DNA of 64,000 bases from Zygnema cylindricum (Eukaryota > Streptophyta > Zygnematophyceae > Zygnematales > Zygnemataceae), in contig JBBHKE010001325.1 in the NCBI GenBank assembly GCA_037447655.1, positions 124,001 to 188,000 of the forward strand, given 5' to 3'. The notes under the pieces were generated by a model, which was given only the letters and a program-made list of their open reading frames with translations, did no database searches and was not told where the DNA came from. The position numbers and the translations under genes were made by a program. Shown here in pieces: positions 11,829 through 23,566 of this stretch; positions within the stretch are counted from its first letter, which is position 1; each line of letters begins with the position of its first letter.

Positions 11829-12822
11829 CACCGTGTATCGCTATTAGGGTTAATGCTATTTTCACCACTAAAACATTTTTCTCCGTACACACCTGTCTGA
11901 TTTTAGATCTGACGGTTGCGATTGAAGGCTAAGATTCTCACCTTTCGTCTGGCGGTCTCCATGTGAAAATCGCAAGTGTGTCATTGGAGAAAAGATGTTT
12001 TTTAAAGTGGCAAAAATAACACCAAGGGTAACCTTCCATCAAACGTTCCCAGTAATCGTATGGTCACGTTTACTGGCAGTAAAATTTGTATCACCTTTCC
12101 ATCAGGTCGTGTCAAGGAGGCAAAAATTGTTTACGTGTTAGATTGCGATTGGTAACACGAAGGATCCTATTTTGCCGCCCGGGATTAATGAAAGTTTTGA
12201 AAAGTACAAAATCTCGACTGCGTATCTGTTCGCGCGGACGCAAATTAAAATATCTAGTAGCGTCACGCTAATGTACAATCTATACATCCTTGTATTTGTC
12301 ATTGTTTCAACGATCACGAAAATCGTTGCAAAATGAAAATTTGTACAAATGTTCATGAATGTATCATTTGTAGGATCATGTGTTATCGCTGTACCAGCGG
12401 AGGCGTGACAGGATGTCCTACAAACAAGATTTTGTCGTCGAACAGGGTGGCTTTGATGTCAAAAGGTACACGCCATTTGCAACATGTAAGTTTATAGCTT
12501 CACGTCCGTCGTGGATCGACTCTAACTTTTACAAGTGGACCAATACACGCGTCTAGTAAGCGCAAAGTGTCCTCCTAAGGACAGTCGGAGGAGACTCGCC
12601 AGGTACTAGATAGAAGTGGCGTTTGCGTCAAAATTTCAAAATCGGATGGTGGAAGTTTTTGCCAAAAAGTCTTTAGATTCTTAACGAATTTTTGGTAAAC
12701 ATCTTTTGTAAAAAAAAAAAAAAAAACACTACGGCTTAGTACGAAAAGATAATTTCTCCAGTAAACAACCCCACTTTTCGCCTGATGGAAGGTTACCCTA
12801 GCCCTAATAACGATACACGGTG
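11829..12822. mobile_element. Foldback MITE carrying a nested element (994 bp)
   Basis: The ends CACCGTGTATCGCTATTAG and complement are flanked by TA (11827-11828, 12823-12824). Removing the nested 773-bp element and its 3-bp duplication leaves 218 bp, exactly the length of the clean copy at 8824-9041. Confidence 0.75.
12026..12798. mobile_element. Harbinger-like element nested in foldback MITE (773 bp)
   Basis: The inverted ends are GGGTAACCTTCCATCA and complement, with CAA on the left and TAG on the right, which is a worn TAA target. The interior shares nothing clear with the 778-bp family, so it is a different subfamily. No frame of note. Confidence 0.65.
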
Positions 12823-13222
12823 TAGCTTTCTGCCCGTTGGATGATTAATTTCATCTGACGGCGGAAACCAGACGTAACTTCTTTTCAATAAAATGAAATT
12901 CTAGCTGACTGCGGATGCCACGTGGTGATGTTTTGTCCGTTAAATGTAGGTTAAAATCTACGGTGGACGCCCAAGCGGTACAAAATGCGCAATATGGGAG
13001 AGGTTTTTGAAATTGGCAAATTGCTACACCGTGCATCGCTATTAGTGTTAATATTTTTTTCGCCACTTAAAACATCTTTTCTCCGTAGACACTTCACCGA
13101 TTTTCAATTTGACACCGCCAATCGGAAGCTGAGAATCTTACCTTTCGATTGCAACTGCCAGATCACAATCGGACATATGTGTACGGAGAAAATAAGTTTT
13201 TAGAGACGAACAAAAACACCAA

Positions 13223-14782
13223 GGGTATGTCCCCATGTGCATAAGGGTATGTCCCCATGTGCATAAGTAAGGGTTCTTTTTCTGTCGTTTTCTTGTAAAA
13301 CTTAGCGCCGTACTGCGTAAGTTGCAACCGTACGAAAGAATCGCAAATTTGTAGAGTACAATTTGCGTAATCCTCGAACTTATGATGAACGAAAATTTGT
13401 CATCTTGTGTTTTTCGACCCATTTCCCCGACAAAAAACGTCATCTTCAACCTTACGTTTAAAACACATGCGCGATGTGTTTTAAAACTATGTATTTTCGA
13501 TTAACAAATAGGAACATATATTCACACTTGCCCTAATTTTCGAAAAATTTCATACGATTTCCAAGGACAAAGAAAAGTACAAAATTCCCTATGTTTTGTC
13601 TGTTTGCGTTCAATACAACAAAGAAAGGTACACAATTTGTTTGGTTTTGTCCGTTTTTGTCCAATACGGATATATTTTTTTCCAGGGGTCTCGAAATTCT
13701 GATGCCATTTCACGTCGATCGGACAAGAGACGCGAAGGCAAAGAGCACCTTCGTCAACCGTAAAACGACACAGGATGGAAGACGGTACGTCTACAATGTC
13801 ACGGTAAGATATGCGAGGTCACAATCAGTTCCAAAAAATAAGGTGCGACCACAGATTATAGACGTTGATAACTATCACAGGTACTGTCGACGTATACAAT
13901 CGTCACAAGCGTAAGTTACAACTTCGTCCTTACAGACATATGGACACTTGAAATCCGGGTCCGCCGGATCTACGCTAAAAACCAAAGTAAGTTTGCTAAG
14001 TTTCAAGTACATAGGGACATACCCTAAGTAAGGGTTTTTTTCTGTCGTTTTCCTGTAAAACTTAGCGCTGTACTGCCTAAGATGCAACCATACGAAAGAA
14101 TCGCAAATTTGTAGAGTACAATTTGCGTCATCCTCGAATTTAGGATGTATGAAAATTTGTCGTCTTGTGTTTTTCGACCCACTTCCACTAAAAAAAACGT
14201 CATCTTCAACCTTACGTTTAAATCAAATAAGCGATGTGTTTTAAAACTAGGTATTTTCGATAAACAAATAGGAACATATATTCCACCGTGTCGTAATTTT
14301 CGAAATTTTTCAAACGATTTCAAAGGATAAAGAAAAGTACAAAATTCGCTATGTTTTGTCCGTTTGCGTTCAAATACGATAAAGAAAAGTACACGATTTG
14401 TTTGGTTTTGTCTGTTTTCGTCCACTACTGATTTGTTTTTTGCATGAGTCTTCAAATTACGATGCCATTTCATGTCGACCGATAAGAGACGCAAAGGCAA
14501 AGGGCCTCGTCTTCAACCGTGAAGCGACACAGGGTGGAAGGCGTTACGTTTACAATGTCACGGTAATACAAGCGACGTCACAAGCACTTCCAAAAAAAAC
14601 GTGCGACCACAGATTGTAGACGGTGACAGCCGTCACAGGTATGGTCGATGTATACAATCGTCACAAGCGTAAGTTACGATTTTGTCCTTACAGACATAGG
14701 GACACTTGAAAACCGGGTCCGGGGGATCCGCGCTAAAATTCAAAGTAAGTTCGCTAAGTTACAAGTACACGGGGACATACCC
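13223..14782 (+). mobile_element. Harbinger-type MITE, copy 4, split by copy 3
   Basis: The first 22 bp (13223-13244) carry the left TIR; the rest resumes at 14028 and ends with the right TIR at 14782, followed by TAA. The two parts add to 777 bp, the family length. The break is a TAA lying 20 bp from its own end, where copy 3 is inserted. Confidence 0.75.
13245..14024 (+). mobile_element. Harbinger-type MITE, copy 3 (780 bp)
   Basis: Complete TIRs with TAA at 13242-13244 and 14025-14027. It is inserted inside another copy of the same family. The exon-like module keeps acceptor, open frame and GTAAG donor. Confidence 0.85.
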
Positions 14783-15839
14783 TAACTTTAATAGCGACTC
14801 ACGGTGTACGGTAAAGTCCGCTACGTACATAAAGAAAAATATTGTAGTACACCTGCCATCATTATGAGCGTTCAAGATTTATCCGTTTTAGTAGGTAATT
14901 ATAATGTACGATATTATTTTAGTGCGAGGATGCGTGGCAGACTGTAGGCCACGTTGTTCAATAGTGTTTTCGTCCATACTATTTTGTGGATAGGTCAAAA
15001 AAATTAGTCGTTTGGAAATTAGTGCTATCAACGCTAATAACGGTAGGCTGTTTACTGTTGTGTACCGGTCTGTAGACACGTACGGTACAAGGTACTAGAT
15101 ATGTACTTTTTTTTACCTACCAATGATATGATATTTTACCGATACTTCGGTACGATACAACGATAAAAATTGTCGGGACAATTGACACTGTTTTTTAAGA
15201 TTTTTGTAAGCATTCATAAGCAGAGGTCGCAAACGGTCAACCGAAACCATGACCGACCGTTAACCGACATCCCGCGCCAGATCCGGAACGGATTCGGTTG
15301 CCTAATTTTGGGGGCCGGGCAGTTGCGGTTGGTTGATTCACCAGAAAAAAAAAATTGGTTACGGTCAGTTAACCAAAAAACCAAAAAAATGAAAATTTTG
15401 TACTGTCCATAAATTCCAGCATTATTGTACTTTGTACTCTTTGGTAGCGTGGAAGTACGTGACATCATGATTAACATAATTGTCTCGGGCGCATAATACG
15501 CACGAAACGAACGCGCGAATACTCTACACGATACACATTTAACGATGAAAAAAATGTTATAAAATGCGAACCTGACTATATACTAGTACATTTTCAAAAA
15601 TTTACTAACAATGTTCATACATTTCTGCACCTATTAGGGTTATTTAAGGGATTTTTATGGCTTTAGAGTACTTTTCCTTTCATTCCGTATGTTTGGGTAT
15701 AACCGCCTCACACTTTTCATACATGTACGTACTTCGTCTGTATTTAGGGTTATATATTTTAGGGTTTTTAGGGTACATTCCCGTACATTCCCGTGTATTT
15801 CAGTAGAGCTGCGCTACACTGAACGTACAGTTACGTACA

Positions 15840-16592
15840 TGTAGAAATAAAAGGTTATTTTAAGTAATTTCTAGGTTTTGTAAAATGCAGAAAAGAAGCA
15901 GAGGCAGTCTACCTCTAACTCCTCTCTCCAACTCCCACACTTGTCGCAGTCACTGATAGTTGGAGAGGGAGATAGAGCCATGGCCGCCTATGCTAACCCG
16001 ACAAGGAAATACATTAGAGTGGTAGTTTTACAGAAATAGTGATTGACGGACCCGGGATTTGAACCTGGTACTTGCCATCCGTCAAAGCAACCGTCAGCCA
16101 GTAGCCTTAGCTAATTAGACTAAAATCAAGGTTATACGATATATGGTTTGATAATTATATAAATACTTTTACATAGGCTATTTCATTTAACGAGATATTT
16201 TGGACATATATACAGTTTGTGTAGTACGGCGTACAAAACATTCGAAACGAATACCGCGCTCTTTGTTTCGAAGGCGAAACAAATATCGCGCAACTATTTA
16301 TGACAACTACGATTGAAATCCGGCTTAATCGGACGACCGTGAAGCATGTCGAGATCGCGGAATAGGTTTTCGGCGGTTTGCGGTCAACGTCATATCGATT
16401 GACACGTGGCACAATCATGTTGGATTACAACATCTCTGGGGATTACAGGAACAAATCCAAAAATGACATGTGTCAATTTGTTGGCCATGTCGTACAATGG
16501 TCGTACAGAAAGTACACCGGCACCTGTACCTTTCTATTTCTATACGACACAGTATTATGATTGGTGCCGTACTGCAGTAGATAGGGTTTGTA
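15840..16592 (+). repeat. 5' LTR, truncated
   Basis: It matches the first 750 bp of the 3' LTR; the LTR tail, primer-binding site and start of gag are lost in one deletion joining GGGTTTGTA to CGGCATTCATG. An antisense T-arm-like motif lies at 16054-16067. Confidence 0.85.
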
Positions 16593-19500
16593 CGGCATTC
16601 ATGTCACGTATTCTGAGGAACGAGGAGAATGATATCGATACCTGGGACTACAACAATATGGCGGCTAAGCACTTCATCCTCCACCATCATACTCAAGGAC
16701 TTGCATCTCCTCATTTGCAGGTAAAGAGGGCATCCGATCTTTAGGTGGCTCTCATAGAGATGTACCGAAGTGGTACAATTCAGCAACAACAGTTGGCTGA
16801 TCAGGAAATTAAGGAGTATGTATACAAAGGGGGGAAGATATTGGATTTTTGCAATGAGCTTGCTACACTTTTCATAAAACTAGAGAGTGCTGGAAAAGTA
16901 TTTAGTGAAAAGGAAAAGGTTAACTGTTTACTGATGAAGTTACCCGATGAGTTCGAGAACATAGTCAACCGTGTGCAGGACTTGGCGTACTCAAGGTGGA
17001 TTTGGAATTCAGTGGTAGGGATGATTCTCGTTAAGGAGAATACGATTGAGATCCGAAGGGGAGGAAAGAGAGGGCAAGCTTTAGCAGCTGGGACCAATTG
17101 GAGGAACAATGATTCCAGAAAACAGCTCAGAAATCCTCAAAGGGAGGGGCAAAAAAATGAGACCGAGGAGTTCGGACCAATGACTCCCAAAGGTTTGTGC
17201 CATTTTTGTAAGAAACCAGGGCACTAGATGGCTGAGTTCACTAAGTTTACCGAGCTGCGGGTAAAGGAAGGGCAGACCGATGGATCCTCAAGAGGAAAGA
17301 AAAAGGCGCTTGTGACACAGGTACATGAGGCGGAATCCGAGGACGAGGACGATGAACTCCAATTAGATGAGGAGTTGGAAGCGATAAACGAGGTCGAAAT
17401 TCCACAAAATCAAAATTGTGCTTTCGGTGGATTGAAAGGTGAAGCAGGCTAGATTGTAGATTCAGGTGCATCCATGCACATGTGTAAAGATAAACACATG
17501 TTTACTAAGATAAGAAAGATTCCCACCGTAGAGATAGAGTACGGGGATGGGAGGATAGTCACTACTACTCTTGTAGGATCGGTAGATCTAAAAGTGTTAG
17601 TAGAAGGAAGGACATCTCTAGTTACATTCTCCGATGTATTGTTTATTTCGGAGCTGAACAAAAACCTCATCTCTACGTCTTTATTAGATGATAAGGGTTT
17701 TGAAACTAGCATTAGGAAAAGAGTCTTTACTGCTAGTTTTGAGGAGGAAGTTTTTTTACAGCATGAAAAGGTAGCCAAGGGATGTTTAGGCTGATTTTAA
17801 GCAATGAAAAAAAGAAACTTTACTATGCTGGTGTTTATGATATAATGTTGTGGCATAAGAGACTTGGGCATGTGAATCTAGATAAGTTAAGAGAGATGAA
17901 AAAGATGGGAGAAGTGGAAGGGATTCAGTTTGGTGAGAGTGAGAATCTAAATGATTGTAGTGGATGTGCTCAAGGTAAAGCACACAAGTTCCCCTTCCCA
18001 AAAACTGTGACCTATAAGGGAGAAAAGATTCTAAATTTAGTACACACAAATATTTGGGGGCAAGCCAGAGTGCCATCACCCGAAGGGAAGAGATTTATGA
18101 TGACTATCACCGATGATTGGTCTCGGTATTCTAGGGTGTATTTTTTGAAAAATAAGTCCGAGGCTCAAAAATGTTTTAAACAATATAAAGCTTGGAGTGA
18201 AAAACTCCATGGAGCCTCAATCAAGAGAGTAAAGAGTGACAATGTTGGAGAGAATACCTCTAACAAGTTTGAGGATTTTTTGAGAGAAAATGGAATGGAA
18301 CACCAAAAGACGGTTCCTGAAAATCCTGAGCAGAATGGTGTAGCTGAAAGATTAAATAGAACACTGAGTGATAGTGCTAGAGTGAAAAACTCCATGGAGC
18401 CTCAATCAAGAGAGTAAAGAGTGACAATGTTGGAGAGAATACCTCTAACAAGTTTGAGGATTTTTTGAGAGAAAATGGAATGCAACACCAAAAGACGGTT
18501 CCTGAAAATCCTGAGCAGAATGGTGTAGCTGAAAGATTAAATAGAACACTGAGTGATAGTGCTAGGAGTATGCTGTCAGATAAAAAGATAGGAAAGAAGT
18601 TTTGGGCGGAAGCAATGAATTGTGGAAATTATCTCAATAATAGATTTTTTACTTCAGCAGTAAAAGGCCAAACACCCAATGAGATATGGACAAGGCGAAA
18701 ACCAGATATTTCACACTTAAAGGTTTTCGATAGTCAAGTGTTTAGTTTAAACACAAATCGGTCAAACTGAAAGTTAGACCCAAAAGGAAATCCATCATAT
18801 CTACTAGGATATGATAAATATGTAAAAAGATAAAGAGTCTTTGATCTCAAAAGAGAGGATATTATCCTAGTGAAGCATCTAGTGGTTATAAATGAAGAAA
18901 AATCTATATATAAGACAATCACAATCAGATTTGAGTCAGAAAATTCTGATGACTTTGAGCTTCCTAACTATCCAAGATTTCAAGAAGATGATGATCTTGC
19001 AAGTACAGATCAGATCGAGAAGGACCCAAATGTGGAACCCCTAGTATTAACTCCAACTGAAGCAAAAGACGTGGTGGAAATCGACCCGGAATCAAGGGAT
19101 GGGGGAGAAGTAGAAAATGTTCGGAAGAATCCAAGAGAGCAATCTATTCCTGCAATCGAGTTTGAGGGAGGAAGAAGAAGCAAAAAAAAGTGCAAGAGAG
19201 GCAAGTTAACAATAAGGTAACCAAACTGTCTCACCCCAATGAATCTCAAACTTATAATGAGGCAATGACTTGTCCTGAGAGAAACCGGTGGAAGACAGCC
19301 ATTAATGAGGAGATGGCCTCAATTATGGCGGCCGATATATGGGAATTGGTGGATTGTCCTACTGACAAGAAGCCAATTGGGTGTAAGTGGGTATTTAAGC
19401 TGAAACTCAACCCGGATATATCACCATTGAGCGTTAAAAGGCTCGGTTAGTGGCGAAGGGATTTACCCAAAAAAAGGGAATTGATTATGAGACTTTTGCT

Positions 19501-20830
19501 CCGGTGGTCAAGTTTCCTTTGGTTCGGATACTTCTCAGTATGGCGGCAACAGAAGACATGGAAGTGCATCAGATGGACATCAAGACGACCTTTCTACATG
19601 GAGAGTTGGAAGAGGAAATTTTTATGCGACAGCCCGAAGGATTTGTGGAGCAAGGGGAGGAAAGCAAGGTATGTCGATTGATCAAATCTTTGTATGGGCT
19701 TAAACAGGCGCCCCAACAATGGAACAAGAAGCTCGATGAGTTTCTTACAGGTTTGGGATATATTCAGAACAGCTCATATCACTCCATTTATTTGTTTGAA
19801 GATAAGGAAGGAATTATTTTTATTGCAATTTAAGTTGATGATTTGTTTGTTTAAAGTACAGCTATACATAAAATAAATAAGTTGAAAAATGATCTAAAAG
19901 GAAGATTTGAGATGAAGGATATGGGAGAAGCAAGGTATATTTTGGGAATTCAGGTAGACAGAGAAAGAGATAGAAAGAAAATAAGATTAACTCAAAAGGA
20001 GGCCATTGGAAACATCTTAGAAAAATTCCAAATGGACAAGGCTAATAGTTGTACCACTCCTATGGAATTAAAACAGGGAAGTGAGGGGAGTGTGTAAGAG
20101 GGAGTTATAATCTTAGATGATGAGGTAGGCCCGGAAGAGAAAAGATTTATGCAGACCATCCCTTATAGACAAGTAGTGGGCAACCTAATAAATTTCATGA
20201 ATTGTACCCGTCCAGACATAGCCGCAGCTGTAGGAGTACTAAGTAGGAGTCTGAATGCTCCCACTAAGAAAGACTGGGAGACAGCTAAGAGAGGCCTTAG
20301 ATATCTCATAGGGACTAAGGATCTATGGTTGCATTTGGGTGGGAACAATACTGACATCATCACCTCGAGTGATGTCAGCTATGGGGATGCTCCTATGTGG
20401 AGATGCACGTCTGGATATGTATTGTATGTGGGTGATGGGGCTTGCTATTGGAGCAGCAAAAGGTCATTGCTCAGTCCACCATAGAGGCTGAGTACATGGC
20501 TTTTTGCTCTGCGGTAAAAGATTTAATGTGGGTTTAATGTGGGTCAAGTCTTTCCTTGGTGAGTTTGGTCATCTTAAGAGTGGTGTCCAAAAGGTGTTTT
20601 GTGATAATCAAGCAGCCATTGCCATTTCTACCAATCCTAAACATCACTTGAAAGCCAAACACATGGACATCAAACTTACCTTTGTTAAGGAGAAGTAGAA
20701 AACAAAATAATTAGTTTGCAGTATAAACCAGATAGTGAAATGGTAGCAGATATGATGATTAAACCTGTGCCTTCTCCTAAACTAATTTTATGCAAGGAGA
20801 AGTGTGGTTTTAAAAGAAAGAGTTACTAGA
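16593..20830 (+). pseudogene. Copia gag-pol pseudogene (decayed copy)
   Basis: Remains of a Ty1/copia polyprotein in usual order. Gag middle at 16604-17226, with the zinc knuckle CHFCKKPGH cut by TAG right after its histidine (17227). The protease motif DSGAS follows another TAG at 17450. Integrase is at 17840-18750, with an HHCC part, SDN and a 185-bp internal duplication. RT is at 19270-20480; in the active-site YVDD the tyrosine codon is a stop (TAA at 19831). RNase H and the ADMM tail end at about 20830. The first part of gag is deleted. Many stops and frameshifts make it non-functional; its relatives at 29076 and 36721 are better preserved. Confidence 0.9.
18196..18565 (+). repeat. 185-bp tandem duplication in integrase region
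   Basis: Two near-identical units, 18196-18380 and 18381-18565 (one G/C difference seen near 18299 and 18483). The length is not a multiple of three, so it shifts the frame. Confidence 0.9.
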
Positions 20831-20842
20831 AAATAAAGGGAG

Positions 20843-21879
20843 TGTAGAAATTAAAGGTTAATTTAGTATTTTCTAGGTTTTGTAAAATGCAAAAAAGAAG
20901 CAGAGGCAGTCTGCCTCTAACTCCTCTCTCCAGCTCCCACACTTGTCGCAGTCACTAAAAGTTGGAGAGGGAGATAGAGCCATGGGCGCCAATGCTACCC
21001 CGACGGGGAAATACATTAGAGTGGTAGGTTTACAAAAATATTGATTAACGGACCCGGTATTTGAACCTGATACCTGCCGTCCGCCAAAGCAACCGGAAGC
21101 CGGTAGCCTTAGCTAATTAGACTAAAATCAAGGTTTTACGATATAGGCTTTGATAATTATATAAATACTTTTACGTAGGCTATTTCATTTAACGGGATAT
21201 TTTGGACATAGGCATAGTTTGTGTAGTAAGGCGTACGGAACATTTGAAACGAATACCGCGCACTTTGTTTCGAGGTCGAAACAAATATCGCGCAACTATT
21301 TATGACGACAACGATTGGAATCCGGCTTAATCGGACGACCGTGAAGCATGCTCACATCGCGGAATATGTTTTCGGTTGTTTGAAGTCGACGTCACATCGA
21401 TTGACACGTGACACAATCATATTGGTTTGCAACATCTGCGGGGATTACAGGATCGAATCCAAAAATGTCATGTGTCGACTTGTTGGCCATGTCGTACAAT
21501 GGCCGTACATAAAGTACACCGGCACCTGTACCTTTCTTTACGACACAGTATTCTGATTGGTGCCGTACTGCATTCGATAGAGTTTGTAGAGAGAGATAGG
21601 ACTTAGAAAAAATTGATAGATTTGACCCTCTCTCCCACAAAAATTCAATACAAAAGGTCAATTTTGACCCTCCATAACTTACTGCTCAAGGGAACAAATT
21701 CAAAGATTCTTTTTGCTATCGACTCACAGGAGTCTTGCCTTCACAACGGTGAAGGTGGTCAAAAATTTTGTCTGCCACGGTGGCAGTTATACTTGCTGAA
21801 ACACAAAGGGGTCAGGGTTATCCTAGAGGCTTCGTGTGAGCTGCCAACTTTGAGGACTTATGTAGGTCTCAGAGTTGCA
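20843..21879 (+). repeat. 3' LTR (1037 bp)
   Basis: Starts TGTAGAAATTAAAGG after a purine-rich AAAATAAAGGGAG, ends CAGAGTTGCA. Antisense T-arm-like motif at 21052-21070. Confidence 0.9.
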
Positions 21880-22121
21880 GTATAGTGGTCGTACATTTTC
21901 GTACATATAAGGGTAATAAAAAGGGGGTTTTTAGGGTTTCTAGGTACATTGGCGTACATTCGTTTATATTTCACTACGCAGCCAAAGATTTGCCGTACCA
22001 TTAGGTTTTGTAGAGTACACGTTCGTTATACTGTCTTACATTTCTGTTAATTTTCTGTACTTTTTAAGATTTTTTAAGGATTTTCTCTGATTACTCTTTC
22101 CGAAAATTTTCGTAAAAGTTT
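21880..22121. other. Interior of the hAT-like element between two LTR insertions
   Basis: AT-rich with repeated GTACATT phrases like those before 15840. The last five bases AGTTT are the TSD of the next element. Confidence 0.5.
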
Positions 22122-22288
22122 TGAAACTCTGAGACCTTTATTTGTCCTCAGAGTAGGGAGCTCTCAAGAAGCTTATCTAGTTGGTGCCGACTCCAAGTTG
22201 ATACAATCCCAAATGATTGACCCCTTGACGATCAAAACCCCAATACAACTTCACCCCTATGAAATAGGACTTTATGTGTGCTCATTTC
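22122..22288 (-). repeat. Terminal part of the outer element's 3' LTR
   Basis: The 167 bp match 42915-43080 of the 5' LTR (AAGCTTATCTAGTT, TCCAAGTTGATACAA). Cut off from the rest by insertion of the sister element at ATTTC. Confidence 0.85.
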
Positions 22289-22371
22289 TGTTAGATTTCC
22301 TAGAATTCCGGGATTCGGCATGTCCACACTTAGGAAAATTGAGCCGGCCAGGGTTCGAACCTGGGACCTTT
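22289..22371 (-). repeat. TRIM LTR fragment fused to the 5' LTR end
   Basis: These 83 bp are the reverse complement of the last part of the TRIM LTR at 33529-33757 (GGGATTCGGCATGTCC, T-arm CCAGG-TTCGAAC). It begins exactly at the TSD and runs straight into AATATTTGAGTATTTT of the host LTR. The 3' LTR begins TGTTAATATTTG instead, so the two LTRs differ only at this head. Confidence 0.85.
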
Positions 22372-23550
22372 TAATATTTGAGTATTTTCTAGGTCTGTAT
22401 TAGAATAGAAAAAGAGTTGAGGCAGTCTGCCTCTCACTCCCCTTCTCCAAGCCCCCACACTTGCTGTAGTCACTGAAGGCTGGAAAGGGAGCTAGAGCCA
22501 TGGCTACCTAAACTCTCTAGAGAAGACAGGAAGTGAATTAGGTAGATTTAACAAAATATACTTGACGGACCCAGGTATTGAACCTGGAACCTGCCGTCCG
22601 GCAAGTAGGAGTAGCCGTTGCCTTTAACCGTTAAACGTAGAACTAGTGTTACATTACATTAGGTTTGATTACATTATAAATTGTTACGCGTAGACTAAAT
22701 CGTTTAACGGGAAATAGATTCTTAGTACATAGATACCGTTTTAATATAGTACGGAGTACAGTACGGATACGAAACGGATACCGCGCATTTGTTTCGATAG
22801 CGAAACAAATATCGCGCGTCGAATTTCAGCGGCTAAGATTATAGCCGGTTTTTGATCGGACGGCCGCGATAGGTGCCGCGATCACGGAACATGTACTTTT
22901 GGCGTTTTTGAGCCATCGCCACTTCATGTGACACGTGGCGCAACAATGTTGGATTGCGGCGACTCCGGAGATTGCGGGAACGAATCCGTCTATGACACGT
23001 GTCGACAATTTGGCCATGTTGTACAATGGCCGTACAGAAAGTACACCGGCACCTGTACTTTTCTGTACGACACAGTAATTTGATTGGTGCCGTACTTCAG
23101 TAGATAGAGTTTTAGAGGGGAAATAGGACTTAGAAAATTTTGGGTATGTAGCTCCCTCTCCAGAGAGCACCTTGTATAAATGGCAAACTTTGGCGAGCCA
23201 TAACTATCAATTTACTTTACCATTTTCAGTGATTCTTTTTGCTGCGGACTCAGAGGAGTCCAGGCTACACAGAGGTGTAGTCCGTCTGAGTTTTTGTCTG
23301 CCAGGGTGGCTGCATTTATAAGGGAAAGTCAAAGTGGGTGAATGTGTCCAAATCTCATATTTTAACTTTGCATTCTGTGGTGGAACTGAGCACACAGAAA
23401 GTGTTATTTCACAGGGGTGAATCTATATTGGGATTGTGACTGTCAAGGGGTCAGTCATTTGGGTTTATATTAACTTGGAGTCGGCACTATCTAGATTAGC
23501 TTCTTTTGGATCTGCATACTCTGAGGGCCAATGGAGGTCTTAGAGTCTCA
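22289..23550 (+). repeat. 5' LTR of sister gag-only element (chimeric start)
   Basis: Apart from the first 83 bp it is near-identical to 25454-26635. Antisense T-arm-like motif at 22571-22587 with perfect stem CCAGG/CCTGG. Confidence 0.9.
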
Positions 23551-23566
23551 CGTTATGGGCCTACCA
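23551..23566 (+). other. Primer-binding site, anticodon half of tRNA-iMet
   Basis: CGTTATGGGCCTACCA matches, with two changes, the complement of the anticodon arm of initiator tRNA-Met (GGTTATGGGCCCACCA in the better copies). Confidence 0.65.

Larger units (their letters stand above)
13027..14806. mobile_element. Foldback MITE carrying two Harbinger MITEs
   Basis: The left end is CACCGTGCATCGCTATTAG and the right CGACTCACGGTG, with TA at 13025-13026 and 14807-14808. The empty site is visible in copy I (ATTGCTACAG near 1226). Removing 13223-14785 leaves 217 bp, the family length. Confidence 0.75.
9517..15220. repeat. Copy II (left part) of the dispersed repeat, with insertions
   Basis: This is the paralogue of 1-2404. 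The repeat itself is 9517-9830, 10332-10953, 11731-11828, 12823-13026 and 14807-15220; everything between is inserted elements listed separately. After 15220 it is broken by a hAT-like element and resumes at 44555. No gene. Confidence 0.7.
15840..21879 (+). mobile_element. Ty1/copia-type retrotransposon, decayed copy
   Basis: It begins TGTAGAAATAAAAGG and ends GTTGCA, with 5-bp flanks GTACA (15835-15839) and GTATA (21880-21884). Order: truncated 5' LTR, gag-protease-integrase-RT-RNase H remains, polypurine tract near 20828-20842, full 3' LTR. Confidence 0.9.

Noticed and set aside
16030-16130. Genuine tRNA gene in the Copia LTRs
   Set aside because: The T-arm and acceptor-like stem are there on the minus strand, but D and anticodon arms cannot be drawn, so only a tRNA-like minihelix is claimed.
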